Positions 17,280-25,811 of a DNA stretch of 64,000 bases are shown here, one piece after another. Source of the stretch: Ferrimonas balearica (GTDB lineage: Bacteria; Pseudomonadota; Gammaproteobacteria; Enterobacterales; Shewanellaceae); contig NZ_JAHVHW010000003.1 in NCBI RefSeq assembly GCF_019802055.1, positions 124,001 through 188,000 on the forward strand, given 5' to 3'. Below the pieces are notes generated by a model that was not told the origin of the DNA, made no database searches, and saw nothing but the letters and a program-made list of their open reading frames with translations. Position 1 is the first letter of the stretch; every line of letters starts with the position of its first letter. Made by a program: the position numbers and the translations under genes.

Positions 17280-19511
17280 TTAGTGACGGTTATACCACCA
17301 GGGTGCACGGTGTCGACGCTGGCTGAGCACTTCCGGAGCGCTCCCCGGTTTGAAGTGAACCGTCACCTGTCCCTCCTGCCCCACAACCCACACCTCCGCC
17401 CTCAGCGCCTTGTAGCGGGCCAGTACGCTGGCATGGGGAAAGCCCCAGCGGTTACCCCGGCCAGCGGGTATCAACACCAGCGCCGGATTCAACGCCGCCA
17501 GCCAAGCCTCAGAACTGGAGGTGCTCGAACCATGGTGAGGGCTTACCAACACGCTGACGGGCGCGGCCACACCCTGGTTCACCATCTCCTCCTCCACCAG
17601 CGCTTCGATGTCTCCCGGCAGGAGTAGCGAGTGTTCACCATCACCTACCCTCAGGGTACAGGAGTCGTTGTTACCGGCATCCCGCCCCCGGTTGGCCCCG
17701 GCACGGCGCCACCAGCTCAGGGTCAGTCCCTGCCAGTGCTCCTCCCCGCTGCAACGGGCATTGATACCGCGGGTCGCCTCCGGCGCCAGTACCCGCTCAA
17801 TCGCGCGCTGGCCACCGGCATGATCGTTGTCGCCATGACTGATCACCAAAAGATCCAGCGCATCGGCGCCGCGCTCCCTCAGCAGGGGCAGCACGGCACG
17901 CTCCGCATAGCTGTAACCACTCGGAAATGCAGAGCCGGTATCGTAAAGCAGGAATCGGCCTTGCCGCTCAATCACCGCCGCCAGTCCCTGCCCCACATCC
18001 ACCAGGTGCAACTGCCATCCGACAGGGCGGTGCATCACCACAACCATTACAGAAAGTGCCAGTATCCCCGCCTGCCAAGGCCACCCCCGCCAAGGTCGAA
18101 ACCGGTACAACGCCAGTGCAACGACCAACAGCATCAGCACCCAGCCGCTGCGACTGGACACGCCACCTCCCAGCCAGGGCCATTCGGTCTGGAGGCGAAG
18201 CGCCCAGTCCGATACCAGGGTGATCAAGCCGAGGGAGCGATCCGCCAATGTCAGGAAGGGGGGGGCAAAGCTCGGAGCGAACAGCGCCAACGCACCGGAC
18301 AGCAGACACAGCGGCAGGATGACCAGCGAGAACAGGGGCAACACCAGAAGATTGGTCCAGACCCCCTGTAAACTGTATAGGTTGAGCACCATGCCCTGGA
18401 TCAGCGTCATCCCAATGGCCAAACCCAGTTGCAGGTAGAAGAGGTGACGGCCCCTGGCCCACCAGCCTTTACCAGAAGGGCGCCACCAGTTGAGCAGCAA
18501 CAGAATGGAAACCGCCCCGAAAGAGAGCCAGAACCCCGCCCCCAGTGCCGCGAGCGGGTCCAGTAACAGCACCAGCGCGGCGGCTCTGAGCAGCAACTCC
18601 CAGCCCCGGGCTTCCCGACTTCGCCACAGCATCACCAGGACCAGCAGCACCATCACCGCCGCCCGGCGGGTTGGCAGGGCATAACCTGCCAATGCCGCGT
18701 AACTCACGACCAGGCCCGCGCAGAGCAACCACAGCGCCCCCTGGCCTGCCCCGGACGGACTTGGCCAGATCCGCGGCAGCACCTTTTGCCCAACGCCCAG
18801 TACCCACAACGCCACAATGCTCAGATGTAAGCCGGAGATCGCCACCAGATGGATCAAACCTGAGGCCCTGAGTGCCTCCCAACGGTCCGCGCCTATGCCT
18901 CGACGGTCTCCAAGTACCAGAGCCCTTAGCAGATCCCCCCGTGGCAATTCAGCCACTTGTTGGGCCAAAGCGTCGGCCAGCGCACCGCGCCAATGCCGAC
19001 TATCCTCCACTAACTGGCCCTGACGCACGTAGCCTGTTGCCACTACGCCCTCGGCCAGCAAGCGTCGACGAGCATTGCCTCCCCCCTGGTTCAGCACACC
19101 GGAGGGGGATTTCAGGACCACATCCAGGCGATAGCGCTGTCCCTGAGCCAATAACGGGCCGCCATACCAGCCCAGTTCGATCTGATCGGACCAAAAAAGT
19201 GAAACGGTTTCACCATTTATAGCCTCGACCTGCCACCGGGATCGCTGATATATTTCGTCGCCGGTTGGCAAAGAAGCCACCGTAGCAACCACCGTCGTCG
19301 GCCCGGTAGCCAGAGCACGCTCCGGATGCGTCAGACGGTAAGCCTGAATATGGAACAGCAGGATCCCCAGTACCCACCCCATAAGGATCGGGTAACGCCG
19401 CAGTAACGCTAGGGCGGGTATACTGAAAAGCAACAAGGGCAATGGGAGCAGGTCTGGCCAAACCCTGGCCGCCAGCAAGGCCGCAATCCAACCCAGTAAG
19501 AATCCGTTCAT
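17280..19511 (-). CDS. comEC: ComEC/Rec2-family DNA uptake channel
   Basis: Inner-membrane channel that brings transforming single-stranded DNA into the cytoplasm. The 743-residue protein has an N-terminal soluble part, a multi-pass competence domain (signature GLIHLVAISGLHLSIVALW near residue 220) and a C-terminal metallo-beta-lactamase domain with HGDNDHAGG, PGDIEALVEEEM and SPHHGSSTSS. All nuclease-like metal motifs are present, so it appears intact. It is the first gene of the envelope block; no other competence gene is in the window. Confidence 0.95.
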   Translation of the reverse strand: MNGFLLGWIAALLAARVWPDLLPLPLLLFSIPALALLRRYPILMGWVLGILLFHIQAYRLTHPERALATGPTTVVATVASLPTGDEIYQRSRWQVEAINGETVSLFWSDQIELGWYGGPLLAQGQRYRLDVVLKSPSGVLNQGGGNARRRLLAEGVVATGYVRQGQLVEDSRHWRGALADALAQQVAELPRGDLLRALVLGDRRGIGADRWEALRASGLIHLVAISGLHLSIVALWVLGVGQKVLPRIWPSPSGAGQGALWLLCAGLVVSYAALAGYALPTRRAAVMVLLVLVMLWRSREARGWELLLRAAALVLLLDPLAALGAGFWLSFGAVSILLLLNWWRPSGKGWWARGRHLFYLQLGLAIGMTLIQGMVLNLYSLQGVWTNLLVLPLFSLVILPLCLLSGALALFAPSFAPPFLTLADRSLGLITLVSDWALRLQTEWPWLGGGVSSRSGWVLMLLVVALALYRFRPWRGWPWQAGILALSVMVVVMHRPVGWQLHLVDVGQGLAAVIERQGRFLLYDTGSAFPSGYSYAERAVLPLLRERGADALDLLVISHGDNDHAGGQRAIERVLAPEATRGINARCSGEEHWQGLTLSWWRRAGANRGRDAGNNDSCTLRVGDGEHSLLLPGDIEALVEEEMVNQGVAAPVSVLVSPHHGSSTSSSEAWLAALNPALVLIPAGRGNRWGFPHASVLARYKALRAEVWVVGQEGQVTVHFKPGSAPEVLSQRRHRAPWWYNRH

Positions 19512-19540
19512 ACTGAACGCTTAGGTGAATTTCGAACGCT

Positions 19541-20071
19541 ATGCCAAAAAAGACGATTCAGAGATTTATGCCGGATCCAGAGGTGATTCGTCAGCACAAA
19601 AGTCTGCGGATGCTGGGTCCGTGGATGCAGCGTGCAAATCTCTGGCACCTGAACCGCCGCTCCGCCTCAGGCGCACTGGCGTTGGGGATGGTGGTGGCCT
19701 GGATCCCGATCCCTTTTCAGATGGTCGTGGCAGCCCTGTGCGCCATTCTGGTAGGAGTAAACCTGCCTCTGGCGGTTGCCACCGTGTGGATCTCCAACCC
19801 GGTCACCATGCCGGTAATGTTCTACGCCGCCTACCTGTGCGGCACCTGGGCGATGGACTGGCCCCGAACCGGTTTCCACTTTGAACTGAGCTGGCACTGG
19901 CTGGTGGAGAGCTTCCAGGCATTTGGTCCTCCCTTTCTGCTGGGCTGTGCCATGCTGGGCCTGGCCAGCGCCGCGTTCACCTACTTGGTGATCAACAGCC
20001 TGTGGCGATACTCCATCCTGTTCAGTTGGAAAAAGCGACGGGAGCTCCGCTCAGGCCGAGCCCGCACATAA
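19541..20071 (+). CDS. DUF2062 membrane protein
   Basis: A 176-residue protein of the DUF2062 family, divergent from comEC (29-base gap between starts). It has a basic N-terminus, hydrophobic segments around residues 47-95 and 128-150 that include PFQMV and the SNPVTMPVMFYAAY motif, and an Arg-rich tail. The same gene stands beside comEC in related gammaproteobacteria. Its function is unknown. Confidence 0.85.
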   Translation: MPKKTIQRFMPDPEVIRQHKSLRMLGPWMQRANLWHLNRRSASGALALGMVVAWIPIPFQMVVAALCAILVGVNLPLAVATVWISNPVTMPVMFYAAYLCGTWAMDWPRTGFHFELSWHWLVESFQAFGPPFLLGCAMLGLASAAFTYLVINSLWRYSILFSWKKRRELRSGRART

Positions 20072-20074
20072 GAC

Positions 20075-20104
20075 AAAAAACGGCACCCCGGGGTGCCGTT
20101 TTTT
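20075..20104 (+). terminator. Terminator of the DUF2062 gene
   Basis: AAAAAACGGCACCCC paired with GGGGTGCCGTTTTTT, starting 4 bases after the stop; symmetrical and able to work both ways. Confidence 0.85.
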
Positions 20105-20192
20105 GTTCCACACTCTTCGCCGAATTCCAGCACATCACTCTGTGTATGCCACTGGTAACCCAATCTGTACCAAAGATCCGGTTCTCAGCGCC

Positions 20193-20423
20193 TCAGCTTC
20201 GGTTGCAGCAGGATTGCCCGGCCTGAATGGGTGGGCATTTCACCGTGCCATAGGAGCAATACACGCAACAGTCTCCGGGTAAAGGCTTCAGCAGCGCCTT
20301 GCACCCCTGGCACTCGTAGAACCACTGGCAGGCATTGGTGGGCATCTGCTCCGTCGCAGTATGACCACAACGGGGGCAGGTGAGGGTCGATTCCAGAATG
20401 GGCGTGAAGGAGGAATTGGACAT
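20193..20423 (-). CDS. GDCCVxC-domain protein, cysteine form
   Basis: A 76-residue cysteine-rich protein. It carries CPRCGH, YECQGC and the signature GDCCVYCSYGTVKCPP near residues 50-65. In some bacteria one cysteine of this signature is selenocysteine; here every position is a normal Cys codon and no in-frame UGA is seen. The ATG at 20423 is preferred over a TTG at 20438 because GAAGG lies 8 bases before it. The pattern suggests metal or thiol chemistry, but no function is proven. It ends with CC pairs at the C-terminus. Confidence 0.82.
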   Translation of the reverse strand: MSNSSFTPILESTLTCPRCGHTATEQMPTNACQWFYECQGCKALLKPLPGDCCVYCSYGTVKCPPIQAGQSCCNRS

Positions 20424-20515
20424 TGAGCTGGCCTTCAAAACGGTGATTTACCCCATGATAAAGCTTGGTCCTGACACCAAGGTCAAGTGCTCGGAAGCCC
20501 CTATTGCCAGCTCAA

Positions 20516-21073
20516 TCAACAGGATTTCGCCAACCGCTTCAGAATCCGTGCGGGGGTTCCGCCCACCAGACAGTCCGGCGGCACATCCTGGTTCACCACT
20601 GAATTGGCGGCCACCACCGAACGGGCACCGATGGTCACGCCCTGATTGATCACCGCGTTGCCGCCAATCCAGACATCGTCTTCGACGCGAATCGGTCGGC
20701 AATGGGTTTCCCAGTTGCGGCGCTCAAGATGATTCAGCGAGTGGGAGGCGGTATAGAACTGAACGCTGGGACCAACCATGACGTTGTCACCCAGCGTGAG
20801 CTCAGCACCATCCAGCATCACCACACCCGTATTGATAAAGGTGTTGCGGCCAATGCGAACCGTTTGGCCAAACTCGCACTGAAAAGGCGGACGGATCAGT
20901 GAGCCCTCGCCCAGCGCACCGAAAAGCTCGGCAAACAGTGACTGAGTTGGCCCAAACCGGCGGCTTTGATTGATCTGCTGGACCAGCTCAAACGCACGAT
21001 CGCGAATGGCAGACAGTTCTTCAGCGGCACCATTGAACGGCTGGCCGTTCATCATCTTTTCAAATTCGGTCAT
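20516..21073 (-). CDS. Sugar O-acetyltransferase (maltose/galactoside acetyltransferase family)
   Basis: Left-handed beta-helix acetyltransferase of the LacA/Maa type, 185 residues. An N-terminal helical Mac domain (TEFEKMMNGQPFN) is followed by hexapeptide repeats, the catalytic-histidine region YTASHSLNHLERRN near residues 108-121, and the ending GGTPARILKRL. It probably transfers acetyl from acetyl-CoA to a sugar hydroxyl. The true substrate cannot be told from sequence, so no symbol is given. It lies 9 bases after ppiC in the transcription direction. Confidence 0.9.
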   Translation of the reverse strand: MTEFEKMMNGQPFNGAAEELSAIRDRAFELVQQINQSRRFGPTQSLFAELFGALGEGSLIRPPFQCEFGQTVRIGRNTFINTGVVMLDGAELTLGDNVMVGPSVQFYTASHSLNHLERRNWETHCRPIRVEDDVWIGGNAVINQGVTIGARSVVAANSVVNQDVPPDCLVGGTPARILKRLAKSC

Positions 21074-21082
21074 GCGCTGGGC

Positions 21083-21364
21083 TCAGGTGCGATACAGCAC
21101 CTTGATGATGTGAAACCCAAACTTGGTCTTTACCGGGCCGATCGGCTTCAGGATGGGGCCAGTAAATACGGCCTTATCAAAGGTGGGCACCATATCCCCT
21201 TTGCGAAACTCCCCCAGGTGTCCGCCCTTTTTGCCAGAGGGGCAGGTGGAGTGCTTCTTGGCCAGGGTCTGGAAATTGGCGCCCTTCTCCAGCTGCTTCA
21301 GCAACTCTTGCGCCTTGGCTTCATGTTTTACCAGGATGTGCAGGGCACTGGCGGTCTTGGCCAT
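21083..21364 (-). CDS. ppiC: Peptidyl-prolyl cis-trans isomerase C (parvulin)
   Basis: Single-domain cytoplasmic parvulin of 93 residues, exactly the length of E. coli PpiC. It starts [20 protein letters not shown] and carries [16 protein letters not shown] and FGFHIIKV, the parvulin core. The ATG at 21364 has a GAGGAG site directly upstream; longer in-frame starts would add unrelated residues. Confidence 0.96.
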   Translation of the reverse strand: MAKTASALHILVKHEAKAQELLKQLEKGANFQTLAKKHSTCPSGKKGGHLGEFRKGDMVPTFDKAVFTGPILKPIGPVKTKFGFHIIKVLYRT

Positions 21365-21398
21365 GGGGAACTCCTCATCAAAAAGGGCGCCGATCCTA

Positions 21399-21935
21399 TC
21401 AGCTTTTCTCAGACTCGGCGATCTGTCCCAGATAGTCCCGCTGCAGCATGTACATGCGGATGGCATCCCGGTATTCACCGTCGGTAAAGAACTCCTCTAT
21501 CAGGGTCCCCTCCTCGATAAAGCCGAAGTCCCGATAGAGGTGAAGTGCGCGGGTGTTCTGTACCGATACCAGCAGGTAAAGCTTATGGATATTGAGCACC
21601 TTAAAGGCGTACTCCACCGCTTTGGCCATCACCGGGCGGGCATAGCCTTTGCCCTGATGAGCCGGGTCGATGATGATCTGAAACTCCGCACGCCGATGGA
21701 TATGGGTGATCTCCACCAGTTCCACCAATCCAACCGGCTCACGATCGCCATTTTCCGCGATAAAGCGACGCTCAGACTGGTCGTGGATGTGCTTGTCATA
21801 GAGCTGCTGCAGCTCAACAAAGGCTTCGTAAGGCTCCTCAAACCAGTACGCCATGATCTGACGGTCATTGTTGAGGTGATGGACAAAACGCAAATCGTCC
21901 CGCTCGAGGGGACGGAGGCGGACTGCAACGGACAT
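21399..21935 (-). CDS. speG: Spermidine N1-acetyltransferase SpeG
   Basis: GNAT-fold enzyme of 178 residues that acetylates spermidine and lowers polyamine toxicity. It begins [24 protein letters not shown] and carries the acetyl-CoA loop [10 protein letters not shown] and the SpeG-specific [10 protein letters not shown] and [20 protein letters not shown] segments. It lies between lolE and ppiC on the same strand; the gaps (34-39 bases) allow one transcript. Confidence 0.93.
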   Translation of the reverse strand: MSVAVRLRPLERDDLRFVHHLNNDRQIMAYWFEEPYEAFVELQQLYDKHIHDQSERRFIAENGDREPVGLVELVEITHIHRRAEFQIIIDPAHQGKGYARPVMAKAVEYAFKVLNIHKLYLLVSVQNTRALHLYRDFGFIEEGTLIEEFFTDGEYRDAIRMYMLQRDYLGQIAESEKS

Positions 21936-21974
21936 AAGTCTCCCGCGATAACGCGATGCCAGAGGGTAGTAAGC

Positions 21975-23216
21975 TTACAGCACCTGGGCCGGTTGCAGGC
22001 GGCTGGCCTGCCAGGCGGGATACCAGGTCGCCACCAGAGTGACGGCAAAAGCCAGCAGGCTGACGCTGATGACGTCCTGCAGATGCAGCTCTGAGGGCAG
22101 AAAATCGATAAAGTAGATGTCACCGGAAAGGAAGCGGATCCCAAACAGCCGCTCCAGCCCCGCCATCAGGTCGGAGAGCTTCCAGGCCAGTAACGAGCCC
22201 AGTAGCGCGCCAATCACACACCCCAGCAAGCCAGTCACTGCGCCCTGCACCATAAAGCTCTGAAGGATGCCCCGCCGGCTCATTCCCATGGTACGCAGAA
22301 TGGCGATCTCCGCCTGCTTATCACGCACCGACATCACCAGCGAGCAGATGATGTTGAAACTGGCCACAGCCACCACCAGCACCAGCACCAGATAGGTCAG
22401 GGTGCGGATAAGCTGAATGTCGCTGTAGAGATGACCCTGGGTACGGGTCCAGTCGGTCAGATAGAGCGGATGCTGCTGAGCAAAGCCGATGTTGCGGATC
22501 AACTGGGGCGCTTCAAACAGGTTTTCCGCACGGATCCGGACACCACTTACTCCATCCCCCAGCCCCGCCAGTTCGGCGGCTGCCGCCAGGTTGGTGAAAG
22601 CGACGGTGCGGTCGATCTCCCCACCCAGATCAAACAGGCCGGTGATGGTCAGGGTTTTGGTGCGGTAGCCCGCCAGCGGGCGATTGCCCGGTTTGGGCAG
22701 CAGCAGGCTGATGCGATCGCCCACTTCCACCCCAAGCTGCGCCGCCAGCGCTTTCCCCAGAACCAGATTAGGCCGGTTCTCATTGAGGCTGTTCCAGGCG
22801 GTGTCGTTCATAAAACGGTGCGCGCCGGAGACCTTCTCCTCCCACTGGGGCAACACGCCACGCAGGGCCACCGGTTTCATGGTGTCCCCCTTCTGCAGCA
22901 TCCCCTGGATCAGCACAAAGGGCGCGGCCGCACTGACACCGGGCTCTGATTCCGCGTCCTGAACCATGGCGGGCCAATCCACGATGGGGGCATCAATGGC
23001 GGTCAGCTCCGCATGGGGCACCACCGCCAACAGACGATCTTTCAGCTCTCGCTCGAAGCCGTTCATGGCAGAGAGCACCAGGATCAATACCGCCACACCC
23101 AGCGCCACCCCTACCACCGAAGAGAGGCTGATAAAGGAAACAAAGCGATTGTTGTTGCGGGCGCGCAGAAAGCGCCAGCCAATCTGCAGGGACAGAGGCC
23201 CCTTAGTGCTGAGCAT
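21975..23216 (-). CDS. lolE: Lipoprotein-releasing system permease LolE
   Basis: Inner-membrane subunit of the LolCDE ABC complex that extracts lipoproteins and passes them to LolA. The 413 residues comprise one N-terminal membrane helix (about 22-48), a large periplasmic domain, and three C-terminal helices of the FtsX type with [20 protein letters not shown]. It is assigned as LolE rather than LolC by being the last of the three genes. It overlaps lolD by 14 bases. Confidence 0.93.
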   Translation of the reverse strand: MLSTKGPLSLQIGWRFLRARNNNRFVSFISLSSVVGVALGVAVLILVLSAMNGFERELKDRLLAVVPHAELTAIDAPIVDWPAMVQDAESEPGVSAAAPFVLIQGMLQKGDTMKPVALRGVLPQWEEKVSGAHRFMNDTAWNSLNENRPNLVLGKALAAQLGVEVGDRISLLLPKPGNRPLAGYRTKTLTITGLFDLGGEIDRTVAFTNLAAAAELAGLGDGVSGVRIRAENLFEAPQLIRNIGFAQQHPLYLTDWTRTQGHLYSDIQLIRTLTYLVLVLVVAVASFNIICSLVMSVRDKQAEIAILRTMGMSRRGILQSFMVQGAVTGLLGCVIGALLGSLLAWKLSDLMAGLERLFGIRFLSGDIYFIDFLPSELHLQDVISVSLLAFAVTLVATWYPAWQASRLQPAQVL

Positions 23217-23895
23217 CCGCTTCCTCCAAATGCCCCGCTTTCATCTCCAGCTGACGATCCAGTCGGGCCGCCAATTCACGATCGTGGGTGACCACCACAA
23301 AAGCGGTACCCTGCTCGGCCGCCAGTTCTCGGATAAGGCCGTAGATCGATTCCGCTGTAGTGGCGTCCAGATTACCGGTGGGCTCATCCGCCAGCACCAG
23401 TGCCGGTTGATTGGCCAGAGCGCGGGCAATGGCCACCCGCTGGCGTTCACCGCCAGACAGCTCGCCGGGCTTATGGTGGTGGCGCTCGGCCAGACCAACC
23501 CGTCCCAGCAGCGCCGAAGCACGTTCTGAGGCCTCCTGGCGACTGATGCCGGCAATCATCAGCGGCATCGCCACGTTTTCCAGCGCAGTAAACTCCGGCA
23601 GAAGATGGTGGAACTGGTAGACAAACCCCAGGTCCTCGTTGCGCAGGCGATTACGCTGAGACTCACTCAGGCGGGCCAGACTTTTGCCGCGAAAACGGAC
23701 CTCCCCCTCACTGGGGGTGTCCAGCGTGCCCAACAGGTGCAGCAGTGTGCTTTTTCCGGAGCCGGAGCTGCCCACCACCGCCACCAGTTCGCCGGCGTTG
23801 ACGGTCAGATTGAGCCCCCGAAGAACCCGGGTTTGCTGTCGCCCTTCCTGATACACCTTGCCCAGGTCAACACACTGCAGTAAGGGTTCACTCAT
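23203..23895 (-). CDS. lolD: Lipoprotein-releasing system ATP-binding protein LolD
   Basis: ATPase of LolCDE, 230 residues. Walker A is GSSGSGKST at residues 42-50, with [15 protein letters not shown] as signature and [12 protein letters not shown] as Walker B. The gene overlaps lolC by 8 bases and lolE by 14, a fully coupled operon. The order C-D-E is the same as in E. coli. Confidence 0.98.
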   Translation of the reverse strand: MSEPLLQCVDLGKVYQEGRQQTRVLRGLNLTVNAGELVAVVGSSGSGKSTLLHLLGTLDTPSEGEVRFRGKSLARLSESQRNRLRNEDLGFVYQFHHLLPEFTALENVAMPLMIAGISRQEASERASALLGRVGLAERHHHKPGELSGGERQRVAIARALANQPALVLADEPTGNLDATTAESIYGLIRELAAEQGTAFVVVTHDRELAARLDRQLEMKAGHLEEADAQH

Positions 23896-25114
23896 AGCGT
23901 AAGATCTCCGCCGGATTCACTTGTGACGCCCGCCAGGCGGGATAGAGGGTAGCCAGGAAACTCAGCAACACGGCGCCGCCCACCACGCTGGCCACCTGGG
24001 TCGGGTCGATAATAACGGGCAGAGGCTGCCCCGGAGGCAGTAACCAGATCCCCAACAGGGACAAGACAGGCTGTAGATGGTTGGCCAGCAGCAATCCAAC
24101 GCTCAGCCCCACCAGGGTACCCAGCACCGCACTGCTCATGCCCTGCACGGAGAAGATCCCCATCACCTGTCGACGTGAGAGGCCCAGGGTTTTTAAGATC
24201 GCCACATCGGCAGTCTTGTCCGTCACCATCATCACCAGGGCAGAAACAATGTTGAAGGCGGCCACGGCGATGATCAGCCCCAGCAGCAGCGACATCATCC
24301 GCTTCTCCATCTTCACGGCAGAGAACAACTGGCCATACTGTTCACGCCAGTCGGTGATGGCCACCGTTTCACCCAACTGAGACTGCGCTTTCAGCGCCAG
24401 CTCTTCAGACAGCATCGGCGCATCGAATGCGTCGTTCAGGTACAGGCGCAGATCCGGAGATTGACGCAGCAACCGCCCCGCATCCTCCAGGTTCACCAGC
24501 GCCAGCCCTTTATCAATGTCGGAGCCAAGCTCAAACACCCCGACGACCGTAAACTGGCGTTGAGCCGGAACCCGTCCCATTGGGGTGTAGCGCGCCCCCT
24601 GGGCGGTCATCACCCGCACCTTGTCACCGGGTAGCAGACTCAGCTGACGCGCCAGTTGGCTGCCCAGGATGATATTGAACTGGCCGGGACTGAGGTCGGT
24701 AAGACTGCCGTAGATCATATGGCTGGAAACGGCAGAAAGCGGGGCTTCGCGCTCCGGGTCTACCCCCAGCAGCTGAACGCCTCCCAACTCGTTGCCACGC
24801 TGCACCATCGCTTCCGAGGTCAGCATCGGCACGGCACCGCGGATGCGCGGGTCACCACTGAGCAGCGGCTCGAACCGGTTGAGATCCCCCTCCCCCGCTT
24901 CGATCACCAGTTGCGGCACGGCACCGAGGATCTTGCCCTTAAGGCGCCCCTCCAGCCCGTTCATCACCGAACTGACGATGATCAATGCCGCCACGCCCAG
25001 GGCGATGCCGAGCACGGAGAACAGGGTGATAAAGGAGACAAATCGGGTGTCCTTGCGCGCACGCCAGTAGCGCAGCCCTACAAAGAGCGACAGAGAGGGC
25101 GATGCCAGGGACAT
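23888..25114 (-). CDS. lolC: Lipoprotein-releasing system permease LolC
   Basis: First gene of lolCDE, 408 residues, with the same layout as LolE: an N-terminal helix ([20 protein letters not shown] precedes it), a periplasmic domain and three C-terminal helices with [19 protein letters not shown]. LolC supplies the docking site for LolA in E. coli. The gene is divergent from the PilZ-like gene, with a 72-base gap holding both promoters. Confidence 0.93.
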   Translation of the reverse strand: MSLASPSLSLFVGLRYWRARKDTRFVSFITLFSVLGIALGVAALIIVSSVMNGLEGRLKGKILGAVPQLVIEAGEGDLNRFEPLLSGDPRIRGAVPMLTSEAMVQRGNELGGVQLLGVDPEREAPLSAVSSHMIYGSLTDLSPGQFNIILGSQLARQLSLLPGDKVRVMTAQGARYTPMGRVPAQRQFTVVGVFELGSDIDKGLALVNLEDAGRLLRQSPDLRLYLNDAFDAPMLSEELALKAQSQLGETVAITDWREQYGQLFSAVKMEKRMMSLLLGLIIAVAAFNIVSALVMMVTDKTADVAILKTLGLSRRQVMGIFSVQGMSSAVLGTLVGLSVGLLLANHLQPVLSLLGIWLLPPGQPLPVIIDPTQVASVVGGAVLLSFLATLYPAWRASQVNPAEILRYE

Positions 25115-25186
25115 AGAGGTCGGTTGGATAAAGTCATAAGTTCACGGATAATATCTAGAATTCATCACCGCTTACAAGGGATAACC

Positions 25187-25765
25187 ATGTCCGAAACCGA
25201 TCCTGGCTACTTCAGTGTGGAAAGCGACTTCGAGGCGTTGTTGGACCCGATCGAAGAGGCTCAGTTGTGGCTCTCCGAGGAGGCGCTGAATCAGGCGATG
25301 CCGAAGGCGTTTGCGCTGATGGCCCAGGTGACGGACCTGGAAAGTCACTGCCTGCCGCTGCTCAAGGGGCTGGAGAAACACGCCAAGGCCCTGGCCGAGT
25401 ACCTGAATCTGCAATCGCAAAAGATCGATCTGGTGCTGCAGCAGCAGCTTAGCCAGGACCCGAACGCCCGCTACCGGGCCGAAGGACGTCGCTTCGGCGG
25501 CTCCGGCGTATCGCTGACTGTGTCGGAGCCGGTGGCAGTAGGCCAGCCGCTGGCACTTCGACTGTTCCTGCCCCGTGCTCAGGTGGCCGTTTACGCCCAT
25601 GGCGAAGTCACCCAGGTGACAGAGCGCGAGCAGGGTGTCGATCTTGAGGTCGCTTTTACCGCCATCCGCGAATCGGATCAGGACCGCCTGGTGCGTGCCA
25701 GTCTGCAGATTCAGCAGCGCCTGCTGCGGGAACGGGCCGAGCGCCGCCGCGGTGGCGAGGTCTGA
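25187..25765 (+). CDS. PilZ-like domain protein, probably degenerate
   Basis: A 192-residue protein with an acidic, helical N-terminal half (1-90) and a C-terminal beta-rich segment (about 95-180) that looks like a PilZ domain. The c-di-GMP motif normally reads RxxxR and then D/NxSxxG. Here only ARYRAEGRRFGGSGVSL is seen, so ligand binding is doubtful. AAGGG lies before the ATG. It is 46 bases upstream of mfd and on the same strand; the functional link is unknown. Confidence 0.72.
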   Translation: MSETDPGYFSVESDFEALLDPIEEAQLWLSEEALNQAMPKAFALMAQVTDLESHCLPLLKGLEKHAKALAEYLNLQSQKIDLVLQQQLSQDPNARYRAEGRRFGGSGVSLTVSEPVAVGQPLALRLFLPRAQVAVYAHGEVTQVTEREQGVDLEVAFTAIRESDQDRLVRASLQIQQRLLRERAERRRGGEV

Positions 25766-25811
25766 TGCCCTTTTTTACAATGAACCCTCAACCCAATCCC
25801 AAGTCTTGCCA

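Noticed and set aside
17280-19511. comEC as evidence of a local competence or mobile island
   Set aside because: comEC next to msbA-lpxK is the ordinary gammaproteobacterial order, and no integrase, transposase or attachment site is seen.
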